Source: an uncultured Collinsella sp. (lineage in GTDB: Bacteria; Actinomycetota; Coriobacteriia; Coriobacteriales; Coriobacteriaceae). Taken from it: DNA of 62,804 nucleotides. Numbering within the stretch: position 1 is the first letter of the stretch; every line of letters starts with the position of its first letter. Under the pieces are notes generated by a model, which saw only the letters and a program-made list of their open reading frames with translations, was not told the DNA's origin and did no database searches. The position numbers were made by a program, and so were the translations under genes. This document shows positions 26,968 through 34,947 of the stretch, piece after piece. The DNA lies in the NCBI GenBank assembly GCA_900542905.1, contig UQPF01000013.1:1-62804 (forward strand). Direction: 5' to 3'.

Positions 26968-26987
26968 GTATGGATGGAGGTGCCGCA

Positions 26988-27482
26988 ATGGTCAAGACCA
27001 AGACCGAGCAGGCGATCATCGACGCGCTCGAAGCCGTCGCTCCCCAGCACGATGTCGACATCGTCGACGTCGAGCTCGTGGGTGCCACCAAGGCCCCCTG
27101 CGTGCGCGTGCGTATCGAGGGTGCCGAGGGTCAGAGCCTGTCGCTCAACGACGTCACGGCCAATACCAAGTGGGTCGACGACGCGATTGAGGAGCTCGAC
27201 CCCATCTCTTCGAGCTATACGCTCGAGGTATCGAGCCCGGGCATGGCGCGCCCGCTGCGCCGTCCGCGCGACTTTGCCCGCTTTGTGGGCGAGGACTGCG
27301 AGCTCACCTCCACCGCCACCGAGGGCCGTCGCAAGTACGCCGGCAAGATTGCCGCCGCCACCGAGACGAACGTGACCCTCGAGCTCGAGGACGGCGAGTC
27401 CGTTACCCTCGATTTCTCTGATGTTAAAAAGTGTAAGTTGAAGCCCACCTACGACTTCAAGCCCGCGAAGGAAGGAAAGTAA
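26988..27482 (+). CDS. rimP: ribosome maturation factor RimP
   Basis: The 164-residue protein promotes maturation of the 30S ribosomal subunit. The start ATG 26988 follows GATGGAGG. An N-terminal alpha/beta domain and a C-terminal Sm-like barrel match RimP; the conserved 'LEVSSPGMARPLRRPRDFARF' spans the domain junction. One base separates it from nusA, in the usual rimP-nusA-infB order. Confidence 0.93.
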   Translation: MVKTKTEQAIIDALEAVAPQHDVDIVDVELVGATKAPCVRVRIEGAEGQSLSLNDVTANTKWVDDAIEELDPISSSYTLEVSSPGMARPLRRPRDFARFVGEDCELTSTATEGRRKYAGKIAAATETNVTLELEDGESVTLDFSDVKKCKLKPTYDFKPAKEGK

Positions 27483-27483
27483 G

Positions 27484-28731
27484 ATGGCAGCATCCGACAT
27501 GATGTCCGCCCTGATGGAGCTTTGCCAGGAGAAGCACATCGACCAGCTCTACCTGATCGACCGCCTTGAGCAGTCGCTCGCCAAGAGCTATGCCGAGATC
27601 CTGCATCTTGAGTGGGGCGCAAAGGTGACCATCGACCGCACCACCGGCAAGATCTACGTCTACCGCCTGGAGCCGATCGACGATTCCATGGACGAGGAGG
27701 GCAACTTCACCGAGTTCGAGGAGATCGACGTCACCCCCAAGAACACGAGCCGCATCGCTGCCCAGCATGCCAAGGCCGAGATCAACGCCATCGTGCGCAA
27801 CTCCGCCCGCGAGCAGATCTACGAGGAGTTCTCCGGCCGTATCGGTGACCTCATCAGCGGTACCGTGCTGCAGTCCACCCCCGACTTCACGATCGTCAAG
27901 ATTCGCGAGGGCGTCGAGGCCGAGCTTCCGCACTTCGATCAGCGCCGTTACGAGAACGAGCGCAACGAGCGTCCGATGGGCGAGCGCTACCTGCACAATC
28001 AGCACATCAAGGCCGTGATCATCGATGTTCGCGACCCCAACTCCAACCTGCAGCCGGTTCGCGGCGAGCACAGCCGTCCGCCGATTGTCATCTCCCGTAC
28101 CCACCCCGAGCTCATGCGTCGTCTGTTTGAGCAGGAGGTGCCCGAGATCTATGAAGGCACCGTCCAGATCAAGTCGATCGCCCGCGAGCCTGGCCAGCGC
28201 TCCAAGGTCGCCGTCCACTCGCTCGACGATCGCCTGGATCCCGTTGGCGCCTGCGTCGGCCCCAAGGGCAGCCGTGTTCGCGCCGTCGTGGGCGAGCTCC
28301 GTGGCGAGCGCGTCGACGTTATCTTGTGGGATGCCGATCCGGCCGTCTACGTCGCCAACGCCCTGTCGCCTGCTAAGGTCACCCGCGTCCTCATCGACGA
28401 GGAGAAGGCCTACGCCGGCGTTATCGTGCCCGATGACCAGCTGTCCCTCGCCATCGGCAAGGAGGGCCAGAACGCCCGCCTCGCCGCGCGCCTGACCGGC
28501 TGGCACATCGACATCAAGTCCGAGACCCTTGCCGCCGACATCCTCAAGAACGTTCCCGTTCACGAGGAGCCCGCCGCCGACCTGATCGGTGACGAGGAGG
28601 ACGAGGACGTCCGTCGCTGCGAGTTCGTGTCCGAGGACGGCATCCAGTGCCGCAACCAGGCCCGTCCCGGCTCCCGTTTCTGCGGTGTCCACGACACCGA
28701 CGCCTTCGATGATGCGGAGGACCTGATCTAG
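27484..28731 (+). CDS. nusA: transcription factor NusA with a Cys/His-rich tail
   Basis: The 415-residue protein binds RNA polymerase and RNA and controls pausing, termination and antitermination. The N-terminal domain (1-130) is followed by S1 (135-200) and two KH domains (about 200-345), with 'DPVGACVGPKGSRVR' and 'LSLAIGKEGQNARLAA'. Instead of the acidic repeats of E. coli NusA there is an acidic linker and a tail, 'CEFVSEDGIQC' followed by 'RFCGVHD' (C-x9-C-x9-C-x2-H), that could bind zinc. No separate ylxR gene lies between nusA and infB. Confidence 0.95.
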   Translation: MAASDMMSALMELCQEKHIDQLYLIDRLEQSLAKSYAEILHLEWGAKVTIDRTTGKIYVYRLEPIDDSMDEEGNFTEFEEIDVTPKNTSRIAAQHAKAEINAIVRNSAREQIYEEFSGRIGDLISGTVLQSTPDFTIVKIREGVEAELPHFDQRRYENERNERPMGERYLHNQHIKAVIIDVRDPNSNLQPVRGEHSRPPIVISRTHPELMRRLFEQEVPEIYEGTVQIKSIAREPGQRSKVAVHSLDDRLDPVGACVGPKGSRVRAVVGELRGERVDVILWDADPAVYVANALSPAKVTRVLIDEEKAYAGVIVPDDQLSLAIGKEGQNARLAARLTGWHIDIKSETLAADILKNVPVHEEPAADLIGDEEDEDVRRCEFVSEDGIQCRNQARPGSRFCGVHDTDAFDDAEDLI

Positions 28732-28822
28732 CGCGCGGTCGCGCCGGGCAGGTCCCGGCGCATCTCCCACGCTCGTTCAGTCTCTAGGCACCCAAGGTGC
28801 CAGAAAGGGTAGGTGAAGTCAT

Positions 28823-31537
28823 ATGGCAAAAGTCCGTGTGTCCACCCTGGCCAAAGAGTTCGGCATGACCTCCAAGGAACTGATGGGTCATCTCGCCGAA
28901 ATGAAGATTCCCGCTAAGTCCGCCTCCTCCGCCCTGGAGGACGCCTATGTCGCCATGGTCCGCAAGCAGCTCGCCTCGGTGATCGAGGCCCGCGCCCAGG
29001 AAGTCGAGGCCGCCAAGCAGGCCGAGGAGCAGGCTGCCGCTGCCGAGGAGGCAGCACGCGCTGCCGAGGCCGAGCGCGAGCGCATCGCCGCCGAGAAGGC
29101 ACGCGAGGAGGAGCGCCGCCAGTTCGCCGCCGCCCAGGCTGCCGAGGAGGCCGCCCGCGCCGAGGCCGAGGCCAAGAAGAAGGCCGAGCAGGAGCGTCTT
29201 GCTCGCGAGAAGGAGGAGGCTGCCCGCGAGGCCCAGCGTCGCGCCGTTCCCGCTTCCGACTCCGGTTCGCGCTTCCGTTCGCTGCTCGACCAGATCGCCG
29301 CACAGGAGACCGTGCTCAAGGAGAAGAAGGACGCCGAGCAGAAGGCCAAGGCCGAGCGCGCTGCCGAGCGCGGCAACCGTCGTGGCGGCAACAACGACCG
29401 TCGCGGTGGCCGTCGTAACGATCGCAACGCCTCCGACAACAACTCCGAGCGCAACGCCTCCGAGAGCCGTCCCCACAGCCATCGCACCAATGCCATCAAC
29501 AACGTCGCTGCCGGCATGGACTTCCCCAACCCCGACAAGCAGGGCAAGGGCAAGAAGCGCAAGGGCGGTCACAACAACGAAGAGGACCACTACAGCCGCA
29601 TGGCTCGCGAGGCCGAGGAGTACAGCCGCGAGAAGGTGCTCGAGGAGGCTCGTGCCGCCGTCGAGGAGGCCTCTCGCGAGTCCACTGGTCGCCGCAAAAA
29701 GCGCAAGGAGAAGCGCGAGCGCGAGGCCGCAAAGGCTCAGGAAGAGCGCAAGATTGAGGAGGCGCTGGCCCAGGGCGTAAACCCCGAGGACCTCGACGCC
29801 ATCAAGGTCTCCCAGGGCGTTACCGTCCAGGAGCTCGCCGAGGCGCTCGACGTTCCGGCCAACGACATCATCAAGCGCCTGTTCCTGCTGGGCACGCCGC
29901 TTACCATGACGCAGTCCATGTCCGACGACCTCGTCGAGCTCGTTGCCGACGACCTGGGCCGCCAGATCAAGATCATCACCCCCGAGGAGGAGAACACCTT
30001 CTCGTTCTACGACGATCCCGCCGACCTTAAGCCGCGTGCCCCGGTCGTCACCGTCATGGGCCACGTCGACCACGGCAAGACTTCGCTGCTCGACGCCATC
30101 CGTCACACCGGCGTCGCTGCCGGCGAGGCGGGCGGCATTACTCAGGCCATCGGCGCTTCGCAGGTCATGATCAATGACCGCAAGATTACCTTCATCGATA
30201 CCCCCGGTCACGCCACCTTTACGGCCATGCGTGCCCGCGGCGCCAAGGTGACCGACATCGTCATTCTGATCGTGGCTGCCGACGACGGCGTCATGCCCCA
30301 GACCATCGAGTCGATCAACCACGCCAAGGCCGCCGGCGTCCCCATCGTCGTCGCCGTCAACAAGATCGATAAGCCGGGTGCCAACCCCGACCGCGTGCGC
30401 CAGGAGCTCACCGAGTACGGCATCATCCCCGAGGAGTGGGGCGGACAGAACATGTTCGTCAACATCTCCGCCAAGCAGAAGATCGGTATCGACGACCTGC
30501 TCGAGACCGTCCTGCTCCAGGCCGACGTGCTCGAACTCAAGGCCAACCCCGATACGTTCGCTTCGGGCAACGTCCTCGAGGCTAAGCTCGACAAGGGCCG
30601 CGGCTCGGTTGCCACGGTGCTCGTGACCCGCGGTACCCTGCACGTGGGCGATACGCTGGTCGCCGGCCTTACCTACGGCCGCGTCCGCGCCATGCTCGAC
30701 CCCAAGGGCAACGCCGTCACCGAGGCCGGTCCCTCCGACGCCGTCGAGATCCTGGGCCTGCAGTCCGTCCCCAACGCCGGCGATGAGTTCCGCGTGTTCG
30801 AGGACGAGCGCGAGGCTCGCGCCCTGGCCGACGAGCGTTCGCTCAAGGCCCGCATCGAGGAGCAGAGCCGCGTGAAGCATGTGACGCTCGAGAACCTCTT
30901 CGAGACCATCGCCGACGCCGAGGTCAAGGAGCTCAACCTGATCATCAAGGCCGACGTCCAGGGTTCTATCGAGGCCCTTCAGGACTCCCTCGACAAGATG
31001 GACCAGTCCGAAGTGCGCATCAACACGATCCACTCCGCCGTTGGCGCCATCAACGAGACCGACGTCGTTCTGGCCGACGCCTCCAACGCCATCATCATCG
31101 GCTTTGGCGTCCGTCCCGACGGCAAGGCCCGCTCCGCCGCCGAGCGCGAGGGCGTCGAGATCCGTTGCTACGACGTCATCTACAAGTGCCTCGAGGACCT
31201 CGACGCAGCCCGTATCGGCATGCTCAAGCCCACCGAGGTCGAGGTTTCCACGGGTACCGCGACCGTTCTGGACACCTTCAAGGTGCCCAAGGTCGGTATC
31301 GCCGCCGGTGTCCGCGTCGAAGAGGGCGAGATCGCCGCGACCGATTCCGTGCGCCTGGTGCGCGACGGCATCGTGGTCTTCAACGGTAAAATCGCCTCGA
31401 TGCGCCACTACAAGGATGAGGCCAAGAGCCTCAAGAGCGGCTCCGAGGGCGGTATTGGCCTGGAGAACTTCCAGGACATCAAGCCTGGCGACACCATTGA
31501 GGGCTACCGCATCGACCAGGTTGCCCGTACCGAGTAG
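28823..31537 (+). CDS. infB: translation initiation factor IF-2
   Basis: The 904-residue GTPase delivers initiator tRNA to the 30S subunit. It has an IF2_N domain at 1-50, then a very charged Ala/Glu/Arg-rich coiled segment (about 55-310) with an Asn/Arg-rich stretch, and a second IF2_N-like domain at about 320-380. The G domain follows, with G1 'GHVDHGKTS' (from about 412), G3 'DTPGH' and G4 'NKID'. Domains II to IV complete the protein. The start ATG follows a GTAGGTGA site; the 90-bp gap from nusA includes a small hairpin, GGCACC/GGTGCC. Confidence 0.97.
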   Translation: MAKVRVSTLAKEFGMTSKELMGHLAEMKIPAKSASSALEDAYVAMVRKQLASVIEARAQEVEAAKQAEEQAAAAEEAARAAEAERERIAAEKAREEERRQFAAAQAAEEAARAEAEAKKKAEQERLAREKEEAAREAQRRAVPASDSGSRFRSLLDQIAAQETVLKEKKDAEQKAKAERAAERGNRRGGNNDRRGGRRNDRNASDNNSERNASESRPHSHRTNAINNVAAGMDFPNPDKQGKGKKRKGGHNNEEDHYSRMAREAEEYSREKVLEEARAAVEEASRESTGRRKKRKEKREREAAKAQEERKIEEALAQGVNPEDLDAIKVSQGVTVQELAEALDVPANDIIKRLFLLGTPLTMTQSMSDDLVELVADDLGRQIKIITPEEENTFSFYDDPADLKPRAPVVTVMGHVDHGKTSLLDAIRHTGVAAGEAGGITQAIGASQVMINDRKITFIDTPGHATFTAMRARGAKVTDIVILIVAADDGVMPQTIESINHAKAAGVPIVVAVNKIDKPGANPDRVRQELTEYGIIPEEWGGQNMFVNISAKQKIGIDDLLETVLLQADVLELKANPDTFASGNVLEAKLDKGRGSVATVLVTRGTLHVGDTLVAGLTYGRVRAMLDPKGNAVTEAGPSDAVEILGLQSVPNAGDEFRVFEDEREARALADERSLKARIEEQSRVKHVTLENLFETIADAEVKELNLIIKADVQGSIEALQDSLDKMDQSEVRINTIHSAVGAINETDVVLADASNAIIIGFGVRPDGKARSAAEREGVEIRCYDVIYKCLEDLDAARIGMLKPTEVEVSTGTATVLDTFKVPKVGIAAGVRVEEGEIAATDSVRLVRDGIVVFNGKIASMRHYKDEAKSLKSGSEGGIGLENFQDIKPGDTIEGYRIDQVARTE

Positions 31538-31548
31538 GGGGTAGCGCT

Positions 31549-31959
31549 ATGAAGCAAACGCAGGCAACCCGCCGTTTGGGCGAGCAGCTTCGCGAGAAGC
31601 TCGGTTATATCCTGCTCTTTGAGGTTTCCGATCCGCGTCTCGACCTGGTCACCCTGACCGCGGTCGAGGTCGCGGTGGACCGTTCGTTCGCGCGTGTGTA
31701 CGTGTCGTGCGACGCGAGCCGCTACGACGAGGTCATGGAGGCGCTCGCCAGCGCCAAGGGCCGCATCCGTAGCCTGCTGGCCCGCTCGCTCGATTGGCGC
31801 GTCACGCCCGAGCTCGATTTTCGCATCGATCGCTCGACCGATGAGGCCGAGCGCATCACGCGTGCGCTGGAAAACGTTCCCGCCACGCTTGCGATCGAAA
31901 AGGACGAGGACGGCTATCCAATTGCGGATGCCGCCCAGGAGGCAGCTTTAGATGAGTAA
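31549..31959 (+). CDS. rbfA: 30S ribosome-binding factor RbfA
   Basis: The 136-residue KH-fold protein assists processing of the 16S rRNA 5' end. Family features include 'EVSDPRLDLVTLTAVEVA' and 'RVTPELDFRIDRS'. It begins 11 bp after infB, preceded by GGGGGTAG, and overlaps the next gene by 8 bp, so it belongs to the same operon. Confidence 0.94.
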   Translation: MKQTQATRRLGEQLREKLGYILLFEVSDPRLDLVTLTAVEVAVDRSFARVYVSCDASRYDEVMEALASAKGRIRSLLARSLDWRVTPELDFRIDRSTDEAERITRALENVPATLAIEKDEDGYPIADAAQEAALDE

Positions 31960-32995
31960 TTCCGCCGACCTCGCATCGTGCGAGTCTGCAGATATTCAGC
32001 GACGCATCCTTGAGCTCATCGAGGGTGCGTCCTCCATTGCGATTTCGGGACATACGTCTCCCGATGGCGACGCCCTGGGCTCCGTGCTAGGCCTGGGCCT
32101 CTCGCTTAGGAAGTTCTTTCCCAACAAGGACATTGCCCTGCTGCTGGCAGACGATGACCCGGTTCCGCGCATCTACCGTTTTATGGAGGGCGCCGACCGT
32201 CTGGTGCCGGCATCTGCGTATACCGGCAATCCGGACCTGTTCATCTCGGTGGACGTGCCGGTCGTCGAGCGTCTGAACAACTCCGCCGAGGTGCTTCGTC
32301 GCTCGTCGCATGTGGTGTGCTTCGATCACCATCCGGCGCGCGAGGAATTTGCCGAGCTGAGCCTGAGGTGCGTCGACGCCGCGGCCTGCGCCATGATCAT
32401 CGACCGCTTTTTGGACAATTGTGGCATTGTGGCTCGCGATGGTGTTGCGACCTGCTTGTTATGCGGCCTGGTGACCGATACCGGTCGTTTTCAGTATCAA
32501 AACGCCGATGCCGCCGCGTTCCATGCAGCCTCGCGTCTGGTTGCCCACGGTGCCGATCCGGCGCGTGTGGCACTCGAGGTTTACCAGAGCATGCGCGTTG
32601 AGTTTTTGCACCTCAAGTCCATCGTTATGGGCCGTATCAAGACGGTGGCCCACGGGCGCGTCGCGTATAGCTACGCGTACCAGAGTGACCTTGAGGCCTG
32701 CGGTGTCACCTCGGATGAGTGCGACGGTCTGGTTGACGTGGTGCGCTCGGTGATGGGCGTCGAGGTCTGCCTGTTCCTGAAGGGCATTGAGGGCGATACC
32801 AAGGTGCGCGGCAACCTGCGCTCCAAGGGCGACCTCAACGTGTCCGAGATCGCTGCTGCCTTTGGCGGAGGCGGACATCCCGCTGCCGCCGGTTTCTCCA
32901 ACAACGGAACGATTCTCGAGACGCTCACCGTGGCACTTCCCATGCTGGCCGAACTGGTAGGGGAGGATCCCGCTTCGGTGACCGTCGAGCTTTAA
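31952..32995 (+). CDS. nrnA: DHH/DHHA1 phosphoesterase (NrnA-like)
   Basis: The 347-residue enzyme most likely degrades nanoRNA or pAp/c-di-AMP breakdown products. Metal-binding motifs are 'GHTSPDGDALGS' (N-terminal), 'SVDVP' and 'CFDHHPA' (the DHH motif), and the DHHA1 domain ends with the glycine-rich 'AAFGGGGHPAAAGF'. Its place between rbfA and truB is the usual one in Actinomycetota and Firmicutes. Substrate choice cannot be read from the sequence. Confidence 0.9.
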   Translation: MSNSADLASCESADIQRRILELIEGASSIAISGHTSPDGDALGSVLGLGLSLRKFFPNKDIALLLADDDPVPRIYRFMEGADRLVPASAYTGNPDLFISVDVPVVERLNNSAEVLRRSSHVVCFDHHPAREEFAELSLRCVDAAACAMIIDRFLDNCGIVARDGVATCLLCGLVTDTGRFQYQNADAAAFHAASRLVAHGADPARVALEVYQSMRVEFLHLKSIVMGRIKTVAHGRVAYSYAYQSDLEACGVTSDECDGLVDVVRSVMGVEVCLFLKGIEGDTKVRGNLRSKGDLNVSEIAAAFGGGGHPAAAGFSNNGTILETLTVALPMLAELVGEDPASVTVEL

Positions 32996-33010
32996 CTTTT
33001 TGGATGGTAC

Positions 33011-33943
33011 ATGGCTCGTCGTACGCCTTCTCAACTGAATATGCTGCTCGCCGTCGATAAGCCGGTGGGCTGCACGTCCCACGATGTGGTTTCGAAATGC
33101 CGACGCGCCCTCCATGAGCGGCGCGTCGGCCATGCCGGCACGCTCGACCCCATGGCATCGGGTGTCATGGTGGTGGGTGTGGGCCAGGCCACCCGTCTGC
33201 TGGGCATGCTAACCCTCGATACCAAAAGCTATGTCGCCGACATTTCGTTTGGCGCCGAGACCAATACCGATGATGCGGAGGGCGAGGCGGTCCGCACGGT
33301 GGCTGTTGCCAACGAGCTCCGCTATCCTGCCTATGCCCGTGAGCGCTTGGCCGCTATGCTGGGTCCGCAGATGCAGGTGCCGCCGGCGTTTTCGGCTATC
33401 TCGGTCAATGGCGTTCGCGCCTACAAGTCTGCTCGCGAGGGCAATGCGGTGGACCTACCTCCGCGCCCCGTCGAGGTCTATGCCGCCGACCTGATCGCCG
33501 TGGGAGGCGAAGGTGATACGTGTGTGTGGACCGTGGCGTTCTCAGTGAGCAAGGGTACCTATATCCGTGCGCTCGCTCGCGATTTGGGCCGCGCCTGCGA
33601 GAGCGCCGCGCACATTTCCGCGCTGCGCCGCACGGCGTCCGGTGTTGTTTCCATTGGCGCTTGTCATGCGGTCGAGGAGCTTTCTCCCGAGTCCGCGGCT
33701 GGCTTTGCCCTGGATCCCATTGCGGCCCTGGGCGCCACGCGTGTTGACTTGCCGGGCAATCTTGCCGACGATCTGCTCTGCGGCCGACGCATTCCCGTTG
33801 AGCGTGCGCTTGCCGATTTCGATACCTCGAAGTCGCCTTTTGCGTTGGTGCTCGATGGGGGACTCAAGGCGCTAGCCCGCATTGAGAGTGGCCGCTTTGT
33901 CATGGAGCACGTGTTTCCGCAGGCAATCGGCGGTGTTCGATGA
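33011..33943 (+). CDS. truB: tRNA pseudouridine-55 synthase TruB
   Basis: The 310-residue enzyme converts U55 of the T-loop to pseudouridine. The conserved 'DKPVGCTSHDVV' and 'HAGTLDPMASGVMVV', with the catalytic Asp, are at the N-terminus; 'VSKGTYIRALARDLG' is also typical. It overlaps ribF by ATGA. Confidence 0.95.
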   Translation: MARRTPSQLNMLLAVDKPVGCTSHDVVSKCRRALHERRVGHAGTLDPMASGVMVVGVGQATRLLGMLTLDTKSYVADISFGAETNTDDAEGEAVRTVAVANELRYPAYARERLAAMLGPQMQVPPAFSAISVNGVRAYKSAREGNAVDLPPRPVEVYAADLIAVGGEGDTCVWTVAFSVSKGTYIRALARDLGRACESAAHISALRRTASGVVSIGACHAVEELSPESAAGFALDPIAALGATRVDLPGNLADDLLCGRRIPVERALADFDTSKSPFALVLDGGLKALARIESGRFVMEHVFPQAIGGVR

Positions 33944-34947
33944 TGTTGTCCGCTCGCGAGCTCGCGCGTATCTTTTTCGAGGGCGAGTCGGACGAGGCTC
34001 GCATCGTTGCTGCCGATACGTTTGATGAGTGCGAGCACTTGGGTGCCGCATCGATTGCCATCGGCGTGTTCGACGGCGTTCACCGTGGACACCAGGAGCT
34101 CATTGCGGCGCTTGTTGGCGATGCGCGCGCCCATGATTGCAAGGCGGTCGTGGTCACTTTCGATCCCGATCCGGACGTTGTGGTGAGTCCTTCGCCCGCT
34201 CAAAAATTGATGACGACGGCCGACCGTCTACATGCCTTGGCTCAGACCGGGGTCGATGCGGTGGTGGCCGTTCCCTTTACGCCTGAGGTTGCGGCACTCG
34301 ACCATGTCGGTTTTCTCACACTGTTGTCACGCGTGGTCGACATTCGTTCGATTCGCGTTGGCAGCGATTTTAGGCTGGGTCGTGGCGGTGCTTCTGGTGT
34401 TGACGAGATGCGCACCTGGGGTGCCGAGCGCGGCGTTGACGTATACGGGCACGACCTGCTTTGCGAGGGCGGTGAGGCCATTTGCGCCACCCGCATTCGT
34501 CATGAGCTGGGACAGGGCCATGTGGAGCTTGCTGCTGAGTTGCTCGGCCGCCCGTATATGCTGCGTGGCGGTGTTATTCGTGGCCGTCACGAGGGTTCTG
34601 ACATGGGCTTTCCCACGGCTAACCTGCAGGTTCCCGACGGCATTCAGGTGCCTGCCGATGGCGTGTATGAGGGCCTGGTGCTCGTTGATGACACCGTATG
34701 GCCTGCTGCCGTTAACGTCGGCCTGCCGCCGACGTATGCCGACGATGCCGCTTCATCGCATCTCGAGGCTAACTTAATTGGTTATACGGGCGACCTGTAC
34801 GGCGCTTCCGTTTCGCTGGCGTTTACGCGCTGGCTGCGTCCCTCGCGTGTGTTCGATTCGCTGGATGAGTTGATTGCGACCGTCGAGGGTAATATCGAGG
34901 ACATTCGTCACAACTTGGGTGAGCAGGGGGTGGGCATCCGTGATTAG
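33940..34947 (+). CDS. ribF: bifunctional riboflavin kinase/FAD synthetase
   Basis: The 335-residue enzyme phosphorylates riboflavin and adenylates FMN to FAD. The N-terminal nucleotidyltransferase domain carries 'AIGVFDGVHRGHQEL'; the C-terminal kinase domain has 'GFPTANLQVPDG' and 'VNVGLPPTY'. It overlaps truB at its start and dnaG at its end. The truB-ribF pair is conserved in many bacteria. Confidence 0.95.
   Translation: MMLSARELARIFFEGESDEARIVAADTFDECEHLGAASIAIGVFDGVHRGHQELIAALVGDARAHDCKAVVVTFDPDPDVVVSPSPAQKLMTTADRLHALAQTGVDAVVAVPFTPEVAALDHVGFLTLLSRVVDIRSIRVGSDFRLGRGGASGVDEMRTWGAERGVDVYGHDLLCEGGEAICATRIRHELGQGHVELAAELLGRPYMLRGGVIRGRHEGSDMGFPTANLQVPDGIQVPADGVYEGLVLVDDTVWPAAVNVGLPPTYADDAASSHLEANLIGYTGDLYGASVSLAFTRWLRPSRVFDSLDELIATVEGNIEDIRHNLGEQGVGIRD

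Larger units (their letters stand above)
26619..26987. other. 369-bp intergenic region upstream of rimP
   Basis: It contains an isolated ACGGGCC/GGCCCGT hairpin followed by TTTT (26750-26784), the strong promoter at 26881-26909 and the attenuator-like hairpin at 26935-26967. The rest shows nothing assignable. Confidence 0.6.

Noticed and set aside
28784..31408. 874-codon minus-strand frame opposite infB
   Set aside because: It is a low-complexity Gly/Leu/Val-rich shadow of the infB codon pattern.
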